A DNA stretch of 64,000 bases. It comes from Scalesia atractyloides (lineage: Eukaryota; Streptophyta; Magnoliopsida; Asterales; Asteraceae). A program made the position numbers and the translations under genes. The DNA is taken from contig CAMTDV010000030.1 in the NCBI GenBank assembly GCA_947069175.1, positions 94,049,916 to 94,113,915 of the forward strand, in the 5' to 3' direction. This document shows positions 14,577 to 23,371 of this stretch, piece by piece (positions within the stretch are counted from its first letter, which is position 1; the number at the start of each line of letters is the position of its first letter). The notes beneath the pieces were generated by a model, which was not told the origin of the DNA, made no database searches, and saw nothing but the letters and a program-made list of their open reading frames with translations.

Positions 14577-15867
14577 CACACACATGCATGTACATTGCTT
14601 CACAAACAAAACACACAAACCCTAGTTGTGAAACAGCCGACGGCAGCCCTCCACTTGTTCTCTCGATCGCAAACAGCCCTCTTGCACTTCCTTTGATCGC
14701 GGCAGCCCCTCTCCATTCTCCTTCTCGGTCGCAAGTCTCGCCAACATCCGAATCGGTCCCATCTAGTTCTCGGCTCATTGATCTTATTGTTAAGGTTAGA
14801 GTTTTATGTTATTTCGCTAATCATACTAGGGTTATGAACTATGGATCGTGTGTGTATGTAATGGTAGAAAGTGTTAGGATGTTAATCGATTAATTATGCT
14901 AGTTTGCAAGTATGATGATTAGCGGAATTAAGAAACGTTAGGCTGCGTTTTGTTTGATAAACTATAGGTTATAATTAGGGTTTGCATGGGTATGATATAT
15001 ATGATGATATATGATTGGAAATTCTGTTCTTGATCGCTTATATTTAACGTATCAATTGTTTAAACGGATTAGATTGCGATAAAATGCTGAAATCAGGATG
15101 CTGAATGGTTGTTTACAGCCAACTTCAATTGGCTGTAACTTGGTTATTATTTATCGAAAAACGAATTTTCTGAAGTCTAAAACGTAGAGTTTTGAAAAAC
15201 TCTTCTAATGGCGCTGGATTCATATTTTTCTGAAGTCGTTTGATATTTTTAAGTGGCCAATTAAGTTCAGTAACTGAAGCTGTGAAAATTCTGAAAATTT
15301 GTTAGTTGTTTATCGAGTCGGATCTAATAATCTGTAGGGACTCGAATCATGAAATTTGTACAGAAACTAGATATGGAAATTTCCGGGAAACTCCCACTGG
15401 AATTTTGTTAATTGAACGAACGGTGATTTTTAAATAAATTCTTCCGTGGACTGCAGTCAGAAAGTGACGAATCTGACTGCAGCCTAGTATATTAATATTT
15501 ATGAATAATTGGTAAAGTGTTAGGACTTGAAAAATTTATATAAAATTCTACAGTATAGTTTTCACCTTCTGTAAAATAATTGGAATTTTTGGAACGTTGG
15601 AACTATTTTATAAAAATCCTCGAAAACAGCCTAATTATGAGTATATAAGCTGAAACTTGATAACTTGCGAATGTGTGCACCAAAGTGTTGCATGGATTGG
15701 ATTGTGTTCATGATAAATTGTTTTGATCACTATGTTAATATGAGGATACTTGCATGCATGTTTGAGTGTTAGGATTTGTGATTGTGTGTACCGCTTTGTG
15801 CGTTAATTATGTGTAGGATTTGCATTGGTGTGTTCACACACTAACTTGAAATCAATTGACTTGTTAG

Positions 15868-15927
15868 GACGCAATTAGTGGTCCCATCATTTGCAACATC
15901 TGTGTTACACTAACCGAGCAACTAAAG
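15868..15927 (+). other. Possible non-coding leader exon in the element 1 LTR
   Basis: This 60-bp segment is bounded by an acceptor-like cttgttag ending at 15867 and a strong donor-like GTGAGT starting at 15928. The next good acceptor is a pyrimidine-rich stretch ending tttctcag at 16664. Both acceptors are followed by gacgc. An upstream donor-like AAG/GTTAGA lies at 14792-14800. This would give a spliced 5' leader, as in many plant 5' UTRs. There is no RNA evidence here and the signals are short, so I hold it loosely. The 3' LTR has the same signals. Confidence 0.25.
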
Positions 15928-16374
15928 GTGAGTTCACGGCCCCTAATTTTATCCGGTTTTAAACAACAGGGGGAGAAACATGTATACACTCTACAACTCT
16001 ATCTCTTTACGTGATACGAAATTAACGTCATTTAACTATTCGGTAACTAAGTTAATGTTAATGTACGTTATGGTCACTAAGCAGCTATATCACACAAGTC
16101 CTCGACAATCTCTCGGATCGTTAGTATTGGGTTTAGATAGTGGGGAAATTATAAGTAGTACTACTGGGCCCGACAAGCCCCATCCGAGCTAGTCGCGCTA
16201 GCCGACCGGGTATGGTCAACGGGTGAATAATTTGGCCTAACTTCGCCATGGTCAGTGATAGGCTTGGCAACACGGAGGCACAACAGTCAGCTTCGATCAC
16301 GAACACTTACGTGACATTACTTTAGGCTAGCTACCTATATATATTAGCATTGAACTTAATTACGAATCAACAAT

Positions 16375-16567
16375 ATTATCCCGGGTTAGGGATAATAGAA
16401 CCAACAACGTTATTATTCCAGGATAGGAATAATGGGACATCATTATTATTCCGGGTGAGGAATAATGGAACTATCAGTATTATTCCGGGTTGGGAATAAT
16501 GGAACTATCGGTATTATTCCGGGTTGGGAATAATGGAACTAAATCGTTATCCCGGGTTATGGATAAC
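16375..16567 (+). repeat. Hairpin minisatellite in 5' LTR, six units
   Basis: Six tandem units of about 29-34 bp, each an inverted repeat of the type ATTATTCC-gggtt-GGGAATAAT (outer units ATTATCCC/GGGATAAT and GTTATCC/GGATAAC), joined by spacers such as ggaactatcg. The stem pairs vary together between outer and inner units, so symmetry is kept while sequence changes. The 3' LTR has seven units. In the splice model above this lies inside a predicted intron. Confidence 0.9.
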
Positions 16568-17008
16568 GGGGGAAACAAACTTATAACCGAACAAACAAAT
16601 TTATGAAAACCTTTGAACTCACTCTTCTTTAATGTTGACACTTGTTTCTTTACATGTTTCTCAGGACGCTAGGAGCTCTAGGTGCACTCACTTGCATTGA
16701 CCAAGACATCTTCTATCGAGTCTCATTTACAAACATTGTTTTGGGTTTTTCTTTAGTTTTGGCGTTTATGTTGGCGCCTGTTCCTTTACTTTATGCTTCC
16801 GCTCAACTTCAAGAACTAATGCTTCCGCTAAACATTGAAACCAAACTAAGGCAATATAAAATTAACTATTAATGGTTAAACAAATGATTTTGGAAAACGT
16901 ATTAACAAATCATATAAAGTCGTTCGACGTTACTAGTGTCTCAGATTCTGGTTTGTTCACACGCCTCGCGGTAAAACTTCGCAAGTGGAAATTGAGGGTG
17001 TGACAGAT

Positions 17009-17021
17009 TGGTATCAGAGCC
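17009..17021 (+). other. Primer-binding site (initiator Met tRNA), element 1
   Basis: TGGTATCAGAGCC starts three bases after the 5' LTR and matches the complement of the 3' end of plant initiator methionine tRNA, the standard primer for minus-strand synthesis in plant Ty3/gypsy elements. The same site is in element 2 at 41189-41201. Confidence 0.95.
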
Positions 17022-17211
17022 ACTAGCTATAGAGAACCAGGTTTGCATTAAAAGTAGACCTAAACTATAGCTGATTACACGTCACTAGACGTAGTTTGGC
17101 ACCGAACTGTTATATCTTGTTATGTGATGTACCACAACTGTGTTATGTAGAATATGAATGCATAGTAAGAAATGAATGCAACTCGTAACTAACTACACAA
17201 CCTAACAGGCA

Positions 17212-17895
17212 ATGTCATCATCATCATCATCATCCGACAAACTTTCGCAACCAAGGGCGCCAGGAAAGGCACTTATGGTGGAACCCTTACCATCTTATGG
17301 TGTGGAGACACGCTCAACTGCGAGAAAAAGGCTCGCTCTAGGGGAGGAGTCGTCATCACGCCCAACCATCGCTGTGCCGGTCGAACCGGTTAACTCGGTA
17401 GAAGTAGGGAATGACCTACTTAGAGATATGATACGGAAACAACAAGAACAATTAGAAAGAATGCATGAAACCATCCTAGCACAAGGATGGATGATACGAC
17501 AATTGACAGGTAAAACTGGATCGCTCGAGGAAGAGCAACATACGAGTAAGATAGCTCGTAACACTTTAGCCAGAGATCTTCGTGCTGGGCAGCTAAGGGC
17601 TGACTGGCTAGAAGACAGAGTTCTTGAGTCTAGCTGGAGAATTCAAGAACTAGAACAGAATCAGGCACCTGTACAAGTACCTGCACCAGCACCGGCCCCT
17701 CCAGTGCCGGTAGAGGAGGATCCAGAGGAGGATCCAGAGGAGGATCCAGAGGAGGATCCAGAAGAGGATCCAGAAGAGGATCCAGAGGAGGATCCAGAGG
17801 AGGATCCGGAGGAAGATCCAGCCGTAGAAGCTGGAAATGCCGCGCAGGATGACGGCAACGATAGCGATTTGGGAGATGGAGACGTAGAAGACTGA
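17212..17895 (+). CDS. Extra ORF upstream of gag: acidic, coiled-coil-like 227-aa protein
   Basis: An open frame of 227 codons between the PBS and gag, not part of gag or pol. Visible layout: a Ser-rich N-terminus (Ser run at residues 2-8), a basic patch around residues 32-40, a charged heptad-like helix at about residues 65-150 (likely coiled coil), a Pro/Ala/Val linker at about 152-167, nine EEDP repeats at about 168-203, and an acidic C-terminus rich in Asp, Gly and Asn. No CCHC, protease or enzyme motif is seen. The start lies right after an acceptor-like tract (ctaac branch-like motif, then acag). I do not recognise the family; extra ORFs before gag are unusual for Tekay elements. It has no stop although the adjoining gag and pol are broken. 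It could be an accessory protein or captured host sequence. Confidence 0.6.
   Translation: MSSSSSSSDKLSQPRAPGKALMVEPLPSYGVETRSTARKRLALGEESSSRPTIAVPVEPVNSVEVGNDLLRDMIRKQQEQLERMHETILAQGWMIRQLTGKTGSLEEEQHTSKIARNTLARDLRAGQLRADWLEDRVLESSWRIQELEQNQAPVQVPAPAPAPPVPVEEDPEEDPEEDPEEDPEEDPEEDPEEDPEEDPEEDPAVEAGNAAQDDGNDSDLGDGDVED
17713..17820 (+). repeat. 12-bp coding minisatellite (nine units)
   Basis: Nine exact-length 12-bp units (type gaggaggatcca) encode nine EEDP tetrapeptides in the extra ORF. Variants are gaagaggatcca, gaggaggatccg and gaggaagatcca. The unit is a multiple of three, so slippage adds or removes whole EEDP repeats without breaking the frame. The complementary frames appear open for the same reason and are not genes. 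Confidence 0.95.
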
Positions 17896-18156
17896 CACGT
17901 CTCGCTTATTTTATTTACTTTCCTTCAGTCTATTTATTTTCCTACTTATGTTTAAACTTGAGACTTTATATTAAACTGATGTGTTTGGTTGGCACTTTGT
18001 AAGACGTTGAAATTTTATTTAATCAAGTATTTCTTTTGACTGTTTAATTTATTTGGGTTGACATAATCTGAGGAATTATTTAAGTATGGAATAGGATAAC
18101 TATATTGGATATATAGACTTATCGGTGTGTGTTTATGTTGTCTTACGAAGATCTAA
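17896..18156 (+). other. Spacer between extra ORF and gag
   Basis: About 260 bp, T-rich and AT-rich (many tttatt and ttaa runs), with stops in all frames. I see no clear promoter or RNA structure. It separates the extra ORF from gag, so gag would need re-initiation, an internal start or a separate spliced message. Confidence 0.5.
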
Positions 18157-18265
18157 ATGGCAACTGGACGTCGCGGAAACCTTAACATGACACCCGAAGA
18201 ATTAGCTGCAATGATCCAAGAGCATGTGAATGCAGCTCTAGCGGGTGTTCAAAACCAACCGGCAG

Positions 18266-18345
18266 GTAACCATTATTAAATTTTCATGGGAAAATCTAAT
18301 AGTTGGGCTAGTAGAATTCCTTGCTGACTACCTGTCCTCCGTCAG
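18266..18345 (+). other. Spliceosomal-type intron inside gag
   Basis: Donor cag/GTAACC at 18266, branch-like ctgac at about 18323-18328, a pyrimidine-rich run, then cag at 18343-18345 immediately followed by tag at 18346-18348 (tandem NAGNAG acceptor). Unspliced, gag stops at 18277-18279 after 40 codons. Spliced at either acceptor, exon 1 (phase 1) joins the capsid frame without a stop, giving PAVGGG or PAGGG before LNPYK. The segment is AT-rich compared with flanking gag. The coincidence of donor, branch, acceptor and phase makes an intron more likely than a random insertion; no transcript data are available here. Confidence 0.65.
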
Positions 18346-19302
18346 TAGGAGGGGGTCTTAACCCCTACAAGATGTTCCTCGACGCGAAGCCAAGCAAATT
18401 CACGGGGCAGAAGGACCCATAGGACTGGTCCGCTGGATCGAAAAATCCGAATCAGTGTTTGAAATGTGCAACTGTCTGGAGGCCAAAAAGGTCAAGTATG
18501 CAGCCTCAACATTGGAAGATGGGGCACTAACTTGGTGGAATGCACAAGTCCAAACGCGTGGACTTATTGCTGCAAATGCAATGGCCTGGGCCGAGTTTAA
18601 AGCCCTAATCAAAGAAGAGTACTGTCCGTGAGACAGAGTTCAACAGTTGGAGCAAACATTATGGAACCACAAGATGGTGGGATCTGAAATCGAAGCATAC
18701 ACAGCGAAACATCACGACTTGGTATTTCTATGTCCCGATCTGGCCAACACTGTTGAGAAACGACTCGAGTTCTACCTTGGGGGTCTGGTCCCTGAGATTC
18801 AGGGTATGGTAATGGCTAGCAACCCTGCAACTGAACATCAAGCAATCAGGTTGGCGCACAAACTCACCGATAAGGCGGTGGAACAAAAGAATTGCCAACT
18901 CGGGGTACAACTGAAGTTGCCCCTGATAATAAAAGAAAGTTTGAAGACTCGTCTGTTCGACAGTCTTCGTCGTCCCATCAACAACAGGGGAACCAGAAAC
19001 GGTTCAATACTTACAACAGCCACCGGGGTCACAATAATCAGCCCGCCAACAACAACCAGAACGCAAGCGGCTATGTAGGTCGAAAGCCGCAGTGCAATCG
19101 CTGTAATCTTCATCATCACGACCCTTGTGCCGGAAATCGCTGCCAATGATGTGGCAAAGTGGGCCATGCGGCAAAGGATTGTCGCGGGGAAATCATGTCC
19201 CGACAAAACCAAAATCAACCCCAGGGTCAGCAGCAGGGTGTTAACCGGGGATGCTATCAGTGTGGTAGCACTGCCCACTTCAAAAGAGACTGCCTACAGC
19301 TG

Positions 19303-19385
19303 CGTAACAACAACAACAATGGTGGGAACAACCACAACCACAATAACCACAACAACAACAATAACAACAACAATAATGGAAATGG
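19303..19385 (+). repeat. AAC/CAA-type microsatellite encoding Asn/His-rich linker
   Basis: A run of aac, aat and cac codons gives an Asn-rich stretch with scattered His and Gly between the second zinc knuckle and the protease. It is low-complexity sequence likely grown by slippage. Antisense open frames over it (Leu/Val-rich) are shadows. Confidence 0.85.
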
Positions 19386-19430
19386 TGGCACAGGAGGTGC
19401 CAAAGGGCGTGCATTTATGCTGGGCCGCGG

Positions 19431-22400
19431 AGAGGCCAGAAACGATTCGAACGTGGTCACCGGTAAGTTTCCCCTTAATGAACATTTTGCTACTGTGCTT
19501 TTTGATACGGGTGCGGATATGAGTTTTATATCTGAGTCTTTTAGGAAGAACCTAAATCTCACGCCTAAACCCTTAGAGACCCCTTATGTCATAGAATTAG
19601 CCGATGGTAATTCTGTAGATGTGACCCATATAGTATCCGGCTGTCAACTCAAACTCGCGGGTCACACCTTTACCATTGATCTGATGACAACTACCCTGGG
19701 TAGTTTTGACGTGGTAGTCGGAATGGACTGGCTATTCGACGTCCGAGCTGAAGTTCTCTGTTTCGAAAAATCTATCCATATTCCGCTCTCTAACGACGAA
19801 ATCTTGACGGTACAAGGCGAGAAGGCAGGCGCCGTCACAAACATCATCTCTTACATGCAAGCGCAGAAGTATCTTCAGAGGAAGAACTCTTTCGCTTTAC
19901 TCGCACTGGTTACCGAACAGCCTAAGGACGAGAAACGTATAGAAGACATCCCCGTCGTCCGTGATTTTTCCGATGTATTCCCAGAGGAGTTACCTGGTCT
20001 CCCACCCCATCGACAATTGGAGTTTGAAATTGAATTGGCAAACCATGCAACTCCTATCGCCAAGGCCCCATACCGCCTAGCTCCAGCCGAGCTGCAGGAG
20101 CTGTCTACCCAACTTCAGGAGCTGTTAGAAAAAGGATTTATCCGACCAAGCGCTTCGCCATGGGAGCTCCAGTCCTTTTTGTCAAGAAGAAGGACGGGAC
20201 CTTCCGCATGTGCATCGACTACAGGGAACTCAACAAGGTTACTGTCAAGAACCGATACCCGTTACCTCGCATCGACGATCTCTTCGACCAACTTCAAGGG
20301 TCAAGCTACTACTCCAAGATTGATCTACGGTGCGGTTACCACCAGTTACGCGTCAGGGAGGAGGATATCGCTAAGACGGCATTTCGTACTCGGTATGGCC
20401 ATTATGAGTTCTTGGTCATGCCCTTCGGTCTCACCAACGCACCCGCGGTGTTCATGGACCTCATGAACCGTGTGTGTAAACCATACCTCGACAAGTTTGT
20501 CATTGTGTTCATCAATGACATACTCATCTACTCTAAAGGTGAAGAAGAACATGCTGAACATCTACGATTACTGCTAGGATTACTTCAACAGGAGAAACTA
20601 TATGCCAAGCTTTCAAAGTGTGATTTCTGGATTCGGGAAGTTCAGTTCCTCAGACATATCGTAAATGAAAAGGGTATCCACATCGACCCTGCCAAGATTG
20701 AAGCTATCAAAAACTGGGAAGCACCCAGGACACCGACCGAGATCCGCCAATTTTTGGGTTTGGCTGGTTACTACAGACGTTTCATCGAGGGAATTTCAAA
20801 GATCGCGCAACCGCTTACTACCCTCACCCAGAAAGGCATCAAGTATGCTTGGGGTGACAAGCAGGAAGCAGCATTTCAATTACTGAAACAGAAACTTTGC
20901 AGTGCACCCATTCTGTCCTTGCCGGAAGGGACAGATGATTTTGTAGTATATTGTGATGCTTCCATTCAGGGATTGGGATGCGTACTCATGCAACGCGATA
21001 AGGTCATCGCGTATGCGTCCCGACAATTGAAGGTTCACGAGAAAAACTACACAACACATGACCTGGAATTGGGAGCAGTAGTGTTTGCACTTAAGATTTG
21101 GAGACACTACCTCTATGGAACGAAGTGCACAATCTTTACAGACCACAAGAGCCTCCAACACATCTTTGATCAGAAGGAGTTGAACATGCGACAGCGTCGC
21201 TGGGTTGAACTTTTGAACGATTATGAATGTGCCATTCGGTATCACTCGGGTAAAGCTAACGTGGTAGTTGATGCCCTCAGTAGGAAGGAACACTTGAAAC
21301 CTCGTCGGGTACGAGCACTACAGCTCACTATTCATTCGGGGTTACCCGAACAGATACGCGACGCGCAGTTAGAAGCAGTTAAGGAAGAAAACATCAAGGC
21401 CGAATCGGTGGGAAAAATGGAACGCGATTGGGAAGTAAAACCCAATGGAGCCCGGTATTTCATGAATCGCATATGGGTACCTCTCTACGGAGACCTCAGA
21501 GAGCTAGTCATGGACGAAGCTCACAAATCCCGATACTCTGTCCATCCTGGTTCGGATAAGATGTATCAAGACCTTAAAGCTGCGTATTGGTGGCCCAACA
21601 TGAAAGCTGATATAGCCACCTACGTGAGTAAGTGTTTGACTTGTGCAAAAGTCAAGGTAGAGTATCAAAAGCCATCGGGGCTACTCCAACAACCTGAGAT
21701 CCCAGTGTGGAAATGGGATCAGATCTCGATGGATTTCATCAATAAACTTCCGCGAACTTTGGGTGGTTGCGATACCATCTGGGTAATAGTGGATCGTTTA
21801 ACTAAGTCCGCACACTTCCTAGCTATTAAAGAAACAGATAAGATGGAGAAGTTGACTCGCATCTACATTAAGGAAGTAGTTTCTAGGCACGGAGTGCCAA
21901 CGTCCATCATCTCAGACAGAGATGCTCGCTTCACGTCCAACTTTTGGCAGTCACTTCAGAAAGCGTTGGGTACACGCTTGGATATGAGCACAGCTTATCA
22001 CCCTCAGACTGATGGTCAAAGCGAAAGGACCATACAGACCTTGGAAGACATGCTTAGGGCATGCGTAGTAGACTTCGAGAATAGTTGGGAAATCCACCTG
22101 CCTTTAGTGGAATTCTCGTATAACAACAGTTACCATACGAGTATATCGGCAGCACCATTTGAGGCATTATACGGTCGTAAATGTAGATCACCGGTCTGTT
22201 GGGCAGAAGTCGGTGACAGTCAACTCACAGGCCCTGAGTTGATACTTGAGGCTACTGAAAAGATTGTACAAATCAGAAACAGCATGGCAGCGGCACGAGA
22301 CCGACAGAAAAGCTACGCTGATCAACGACGTAAACCGCTCGAATTTCAAGTAGGCGACCGCGTCCTACTGAAGGTGTCACCCTGGAAGGGTGTAATCCGC

Positions 22401-22799
22401 TTTGGAAAACGAGGCAAACTAAACCCACGGTACGTAGGTCCGTTTGTGATCTTGAAACGTAATGGACCCGTAGCTTATCAATTAGATCTTCCTGCCGAAC
22501 TCAGTGGAGTTCACAACGTTTTTCACGTGTCAAATCTGAAGAAGTGTCTATCAGATGAAACCCTAGTCATTCCATTGGATGAGATCCAAGTGGATGAACA
22601 GCTGCACTTTGTGGAACAACCTATCGAGATCATGGATCGTGAGATCAAGACTTGAAGGCACAGCAAGATTCCGATCGTTAAGGTTCGTTGGGACTCTAAG
22701 CGTGGACCGGAGTTCACGTGGGAAAGAGAGGACCAAATGAAAAGCAAATACCCACACCTCTTTGCAGCTGAGCAGCAAACTAACCATACCACCAACTAA
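19431..22799 (+). pseudogene. pol of element 1: protease, RT, RNase H, integrase, chromodomain
   Basis: The polyprotein copies element RNA to DNA and integrates it. Protease: LFDTGADMSF with DTGA at 19504-19515. A one-base loss near 20161 (in SPWGAP) shifts the frame. From 20160 an 831-codon frame follows. RT has SKIDLRCGYHQ at residues 52-62 but FINDILIYS, where the first catalytic Asp of FIDD is Asn119 (AAT at 20514). RNase H shows D266, E303, D328 and D371. The integrase zinc finger is H455, H462, C492, C495; the core triad is D525, D586, E622 with D-35-E spacing. The GPF module is at 760-762. A TGA at 22653 precedes the chromodomain-like segment (KVRWDSKRGPEFTWE), and an extra A near 22740-22744 shifts its end. 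Dead by sequence. Confidence 0.92.
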
Positions 22800-22966
22800 A
22801 TTTCTTGTAACATGGGGATGATGTGACAACCTGGGAATTTCTTGTAATTTCGCGTACCATTGTTAACGAACTAAATCTTTGTGCGTGGCACTCTAAACAT
22901 GTACGCTGCATTCTAAACCGCGTTTACTCAATTTTCGGGACGAAAATTCTTTCAACATGGGGATAA
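22800..22966 (+). other. 3' non-coding segment, pre-PPT hairpin and polypurine tract of element 1
   Basis: Just before the 3' LTR is catggggataa (about 22956-22966), the likely polypurine tract that primes plus-strand synthesis. Upstream, AATTTTCG-gga-CGAAAATT (22930-22948) is a perfect 8-bp inverted repeat with a 3-base loop. Element 2 has the 7-bp version in the same place. A second, near-identical PPT/LTR-start-like string sits at 22809-22835 (aacatggggatgatgtgaca). Confidence 0.75.
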
Positions 22967-23363
22967 TGTGACATCCGGGTTTTTCAGATATCTTAAACGC
23001 ACTACTTCACGGTTATTCGTTCCTATGTTAAATTGATTCGGAGACTTAAATTGCACGCTCGAAATAATTACGATAATTTCGTGTACTTGTCAAATGAATT
23101 ACGTGCTACGTACTAAACGTTTATAAGTTGGTGAGTTATTATGTGATGTTCCGATTTCGTGATTGTTTTAGTTGTAAAATGTAGATAGTAGATAAATGAA
23201 TCGAACCGAGCCGCGAAACGAATAGACCTCACTTCTTTACGACTCAAGTAGTTAATCGAAACTTGAGGACCAAGTTTTAAACCCAAACCAACCCACCCGA
23301 ACCCCCTTGCGGGCGCGAGCACCCCAAACCGTAAACCCTTCCCTTTCCCTTTATCTCTTGCGC

Positions 23364-23371
23364 TATATATA
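23364..23371 (+). promoter_or_regulatory. Candidate TATA box in 3' LTR of element 1
   Basis: TATATATA at the position matching 14569-14576 of the 5' LTR. If active in this copy, transcription would run out of the element into satellite block B. Confidence 0.4.

Larger units (their letters stand above)
14172..17005 (+). repeat. 5' LTR of element 1
   Basis: A 2,834-bp direct repeat whose partner is at 22967-25833 (offset 8,795 bp at the left edge). It starts TGTGACATCC and ends GGGTGTGACA, with the PBS immediately downstream. The U3-like part is short, with a TATA box about 400 bp in. The part after the predicted start is long and AT-rich. It contains a hairpin minisatellite at 16375-16567 and several splice-site-like signals (gttaga at 14795, gtgagt at 15928, ttctcag ending at 16664). 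Open frames of 70-101 codons in it occur in both LTRs but match nothing I recognise. Confidence 0.95.
18157..19430 (+). pseudogene. gag (capsid/nucleocapsid) of element 1, intron-containing and decayed
   Basis: Gag packages the element RNA. The start codon at 18157 opens a frame of 40 codons (MATGRRGNLNMTPEELAAMI...). It then runs into an 80/83-bp intron-like segment (18266-18345 or -18348), after which the capsid frame continues in phase (GGGLNPYK, then RWIEKSE, ALTWWNAQVQ). Lesions by position: a one-base loss near 18416-18418, a TGA at 18629 that fits a CGA mutation, a frameshift near 18889, and a TGA at 19147 inside the first zinc knuckle. Two CCHC knuckles follow: CGKVGHAAKDC with its first Cys just before the stop (about 19141-19182), and CYQCGSTAHFKRDC (19252-19293). 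An Asn-rich linker leads into protease. Non-functional as it stands. Confidence 0.85.

Noticed and set aside
14318..14893. Overlapping ORFs of 87, 98 and 101 codons in the element 1 LTR (repeated at 23113-23688)
   Set aside because: They overlap each other on opposite strands across the putative promoter. They are open in both LTRs only because the LTRs are nearly identical. No recognisable protein.
15980..16872. LTR ORFs of 70 and 76 codons (also 24774 and 25470)
   Set aside because: Low-complexity or hydrophobic frames in a non-coding LTR; kept in both LTRs by recent duplication, not evidence of coding.
17650..17898. Minus-strand ORFs with Ser-Ser-Gly or Leu/Trp/Ile repeats
   Set aside because: Complement of the 12-bp EEDP minisatellite, which is open in several frames by its repeat length.
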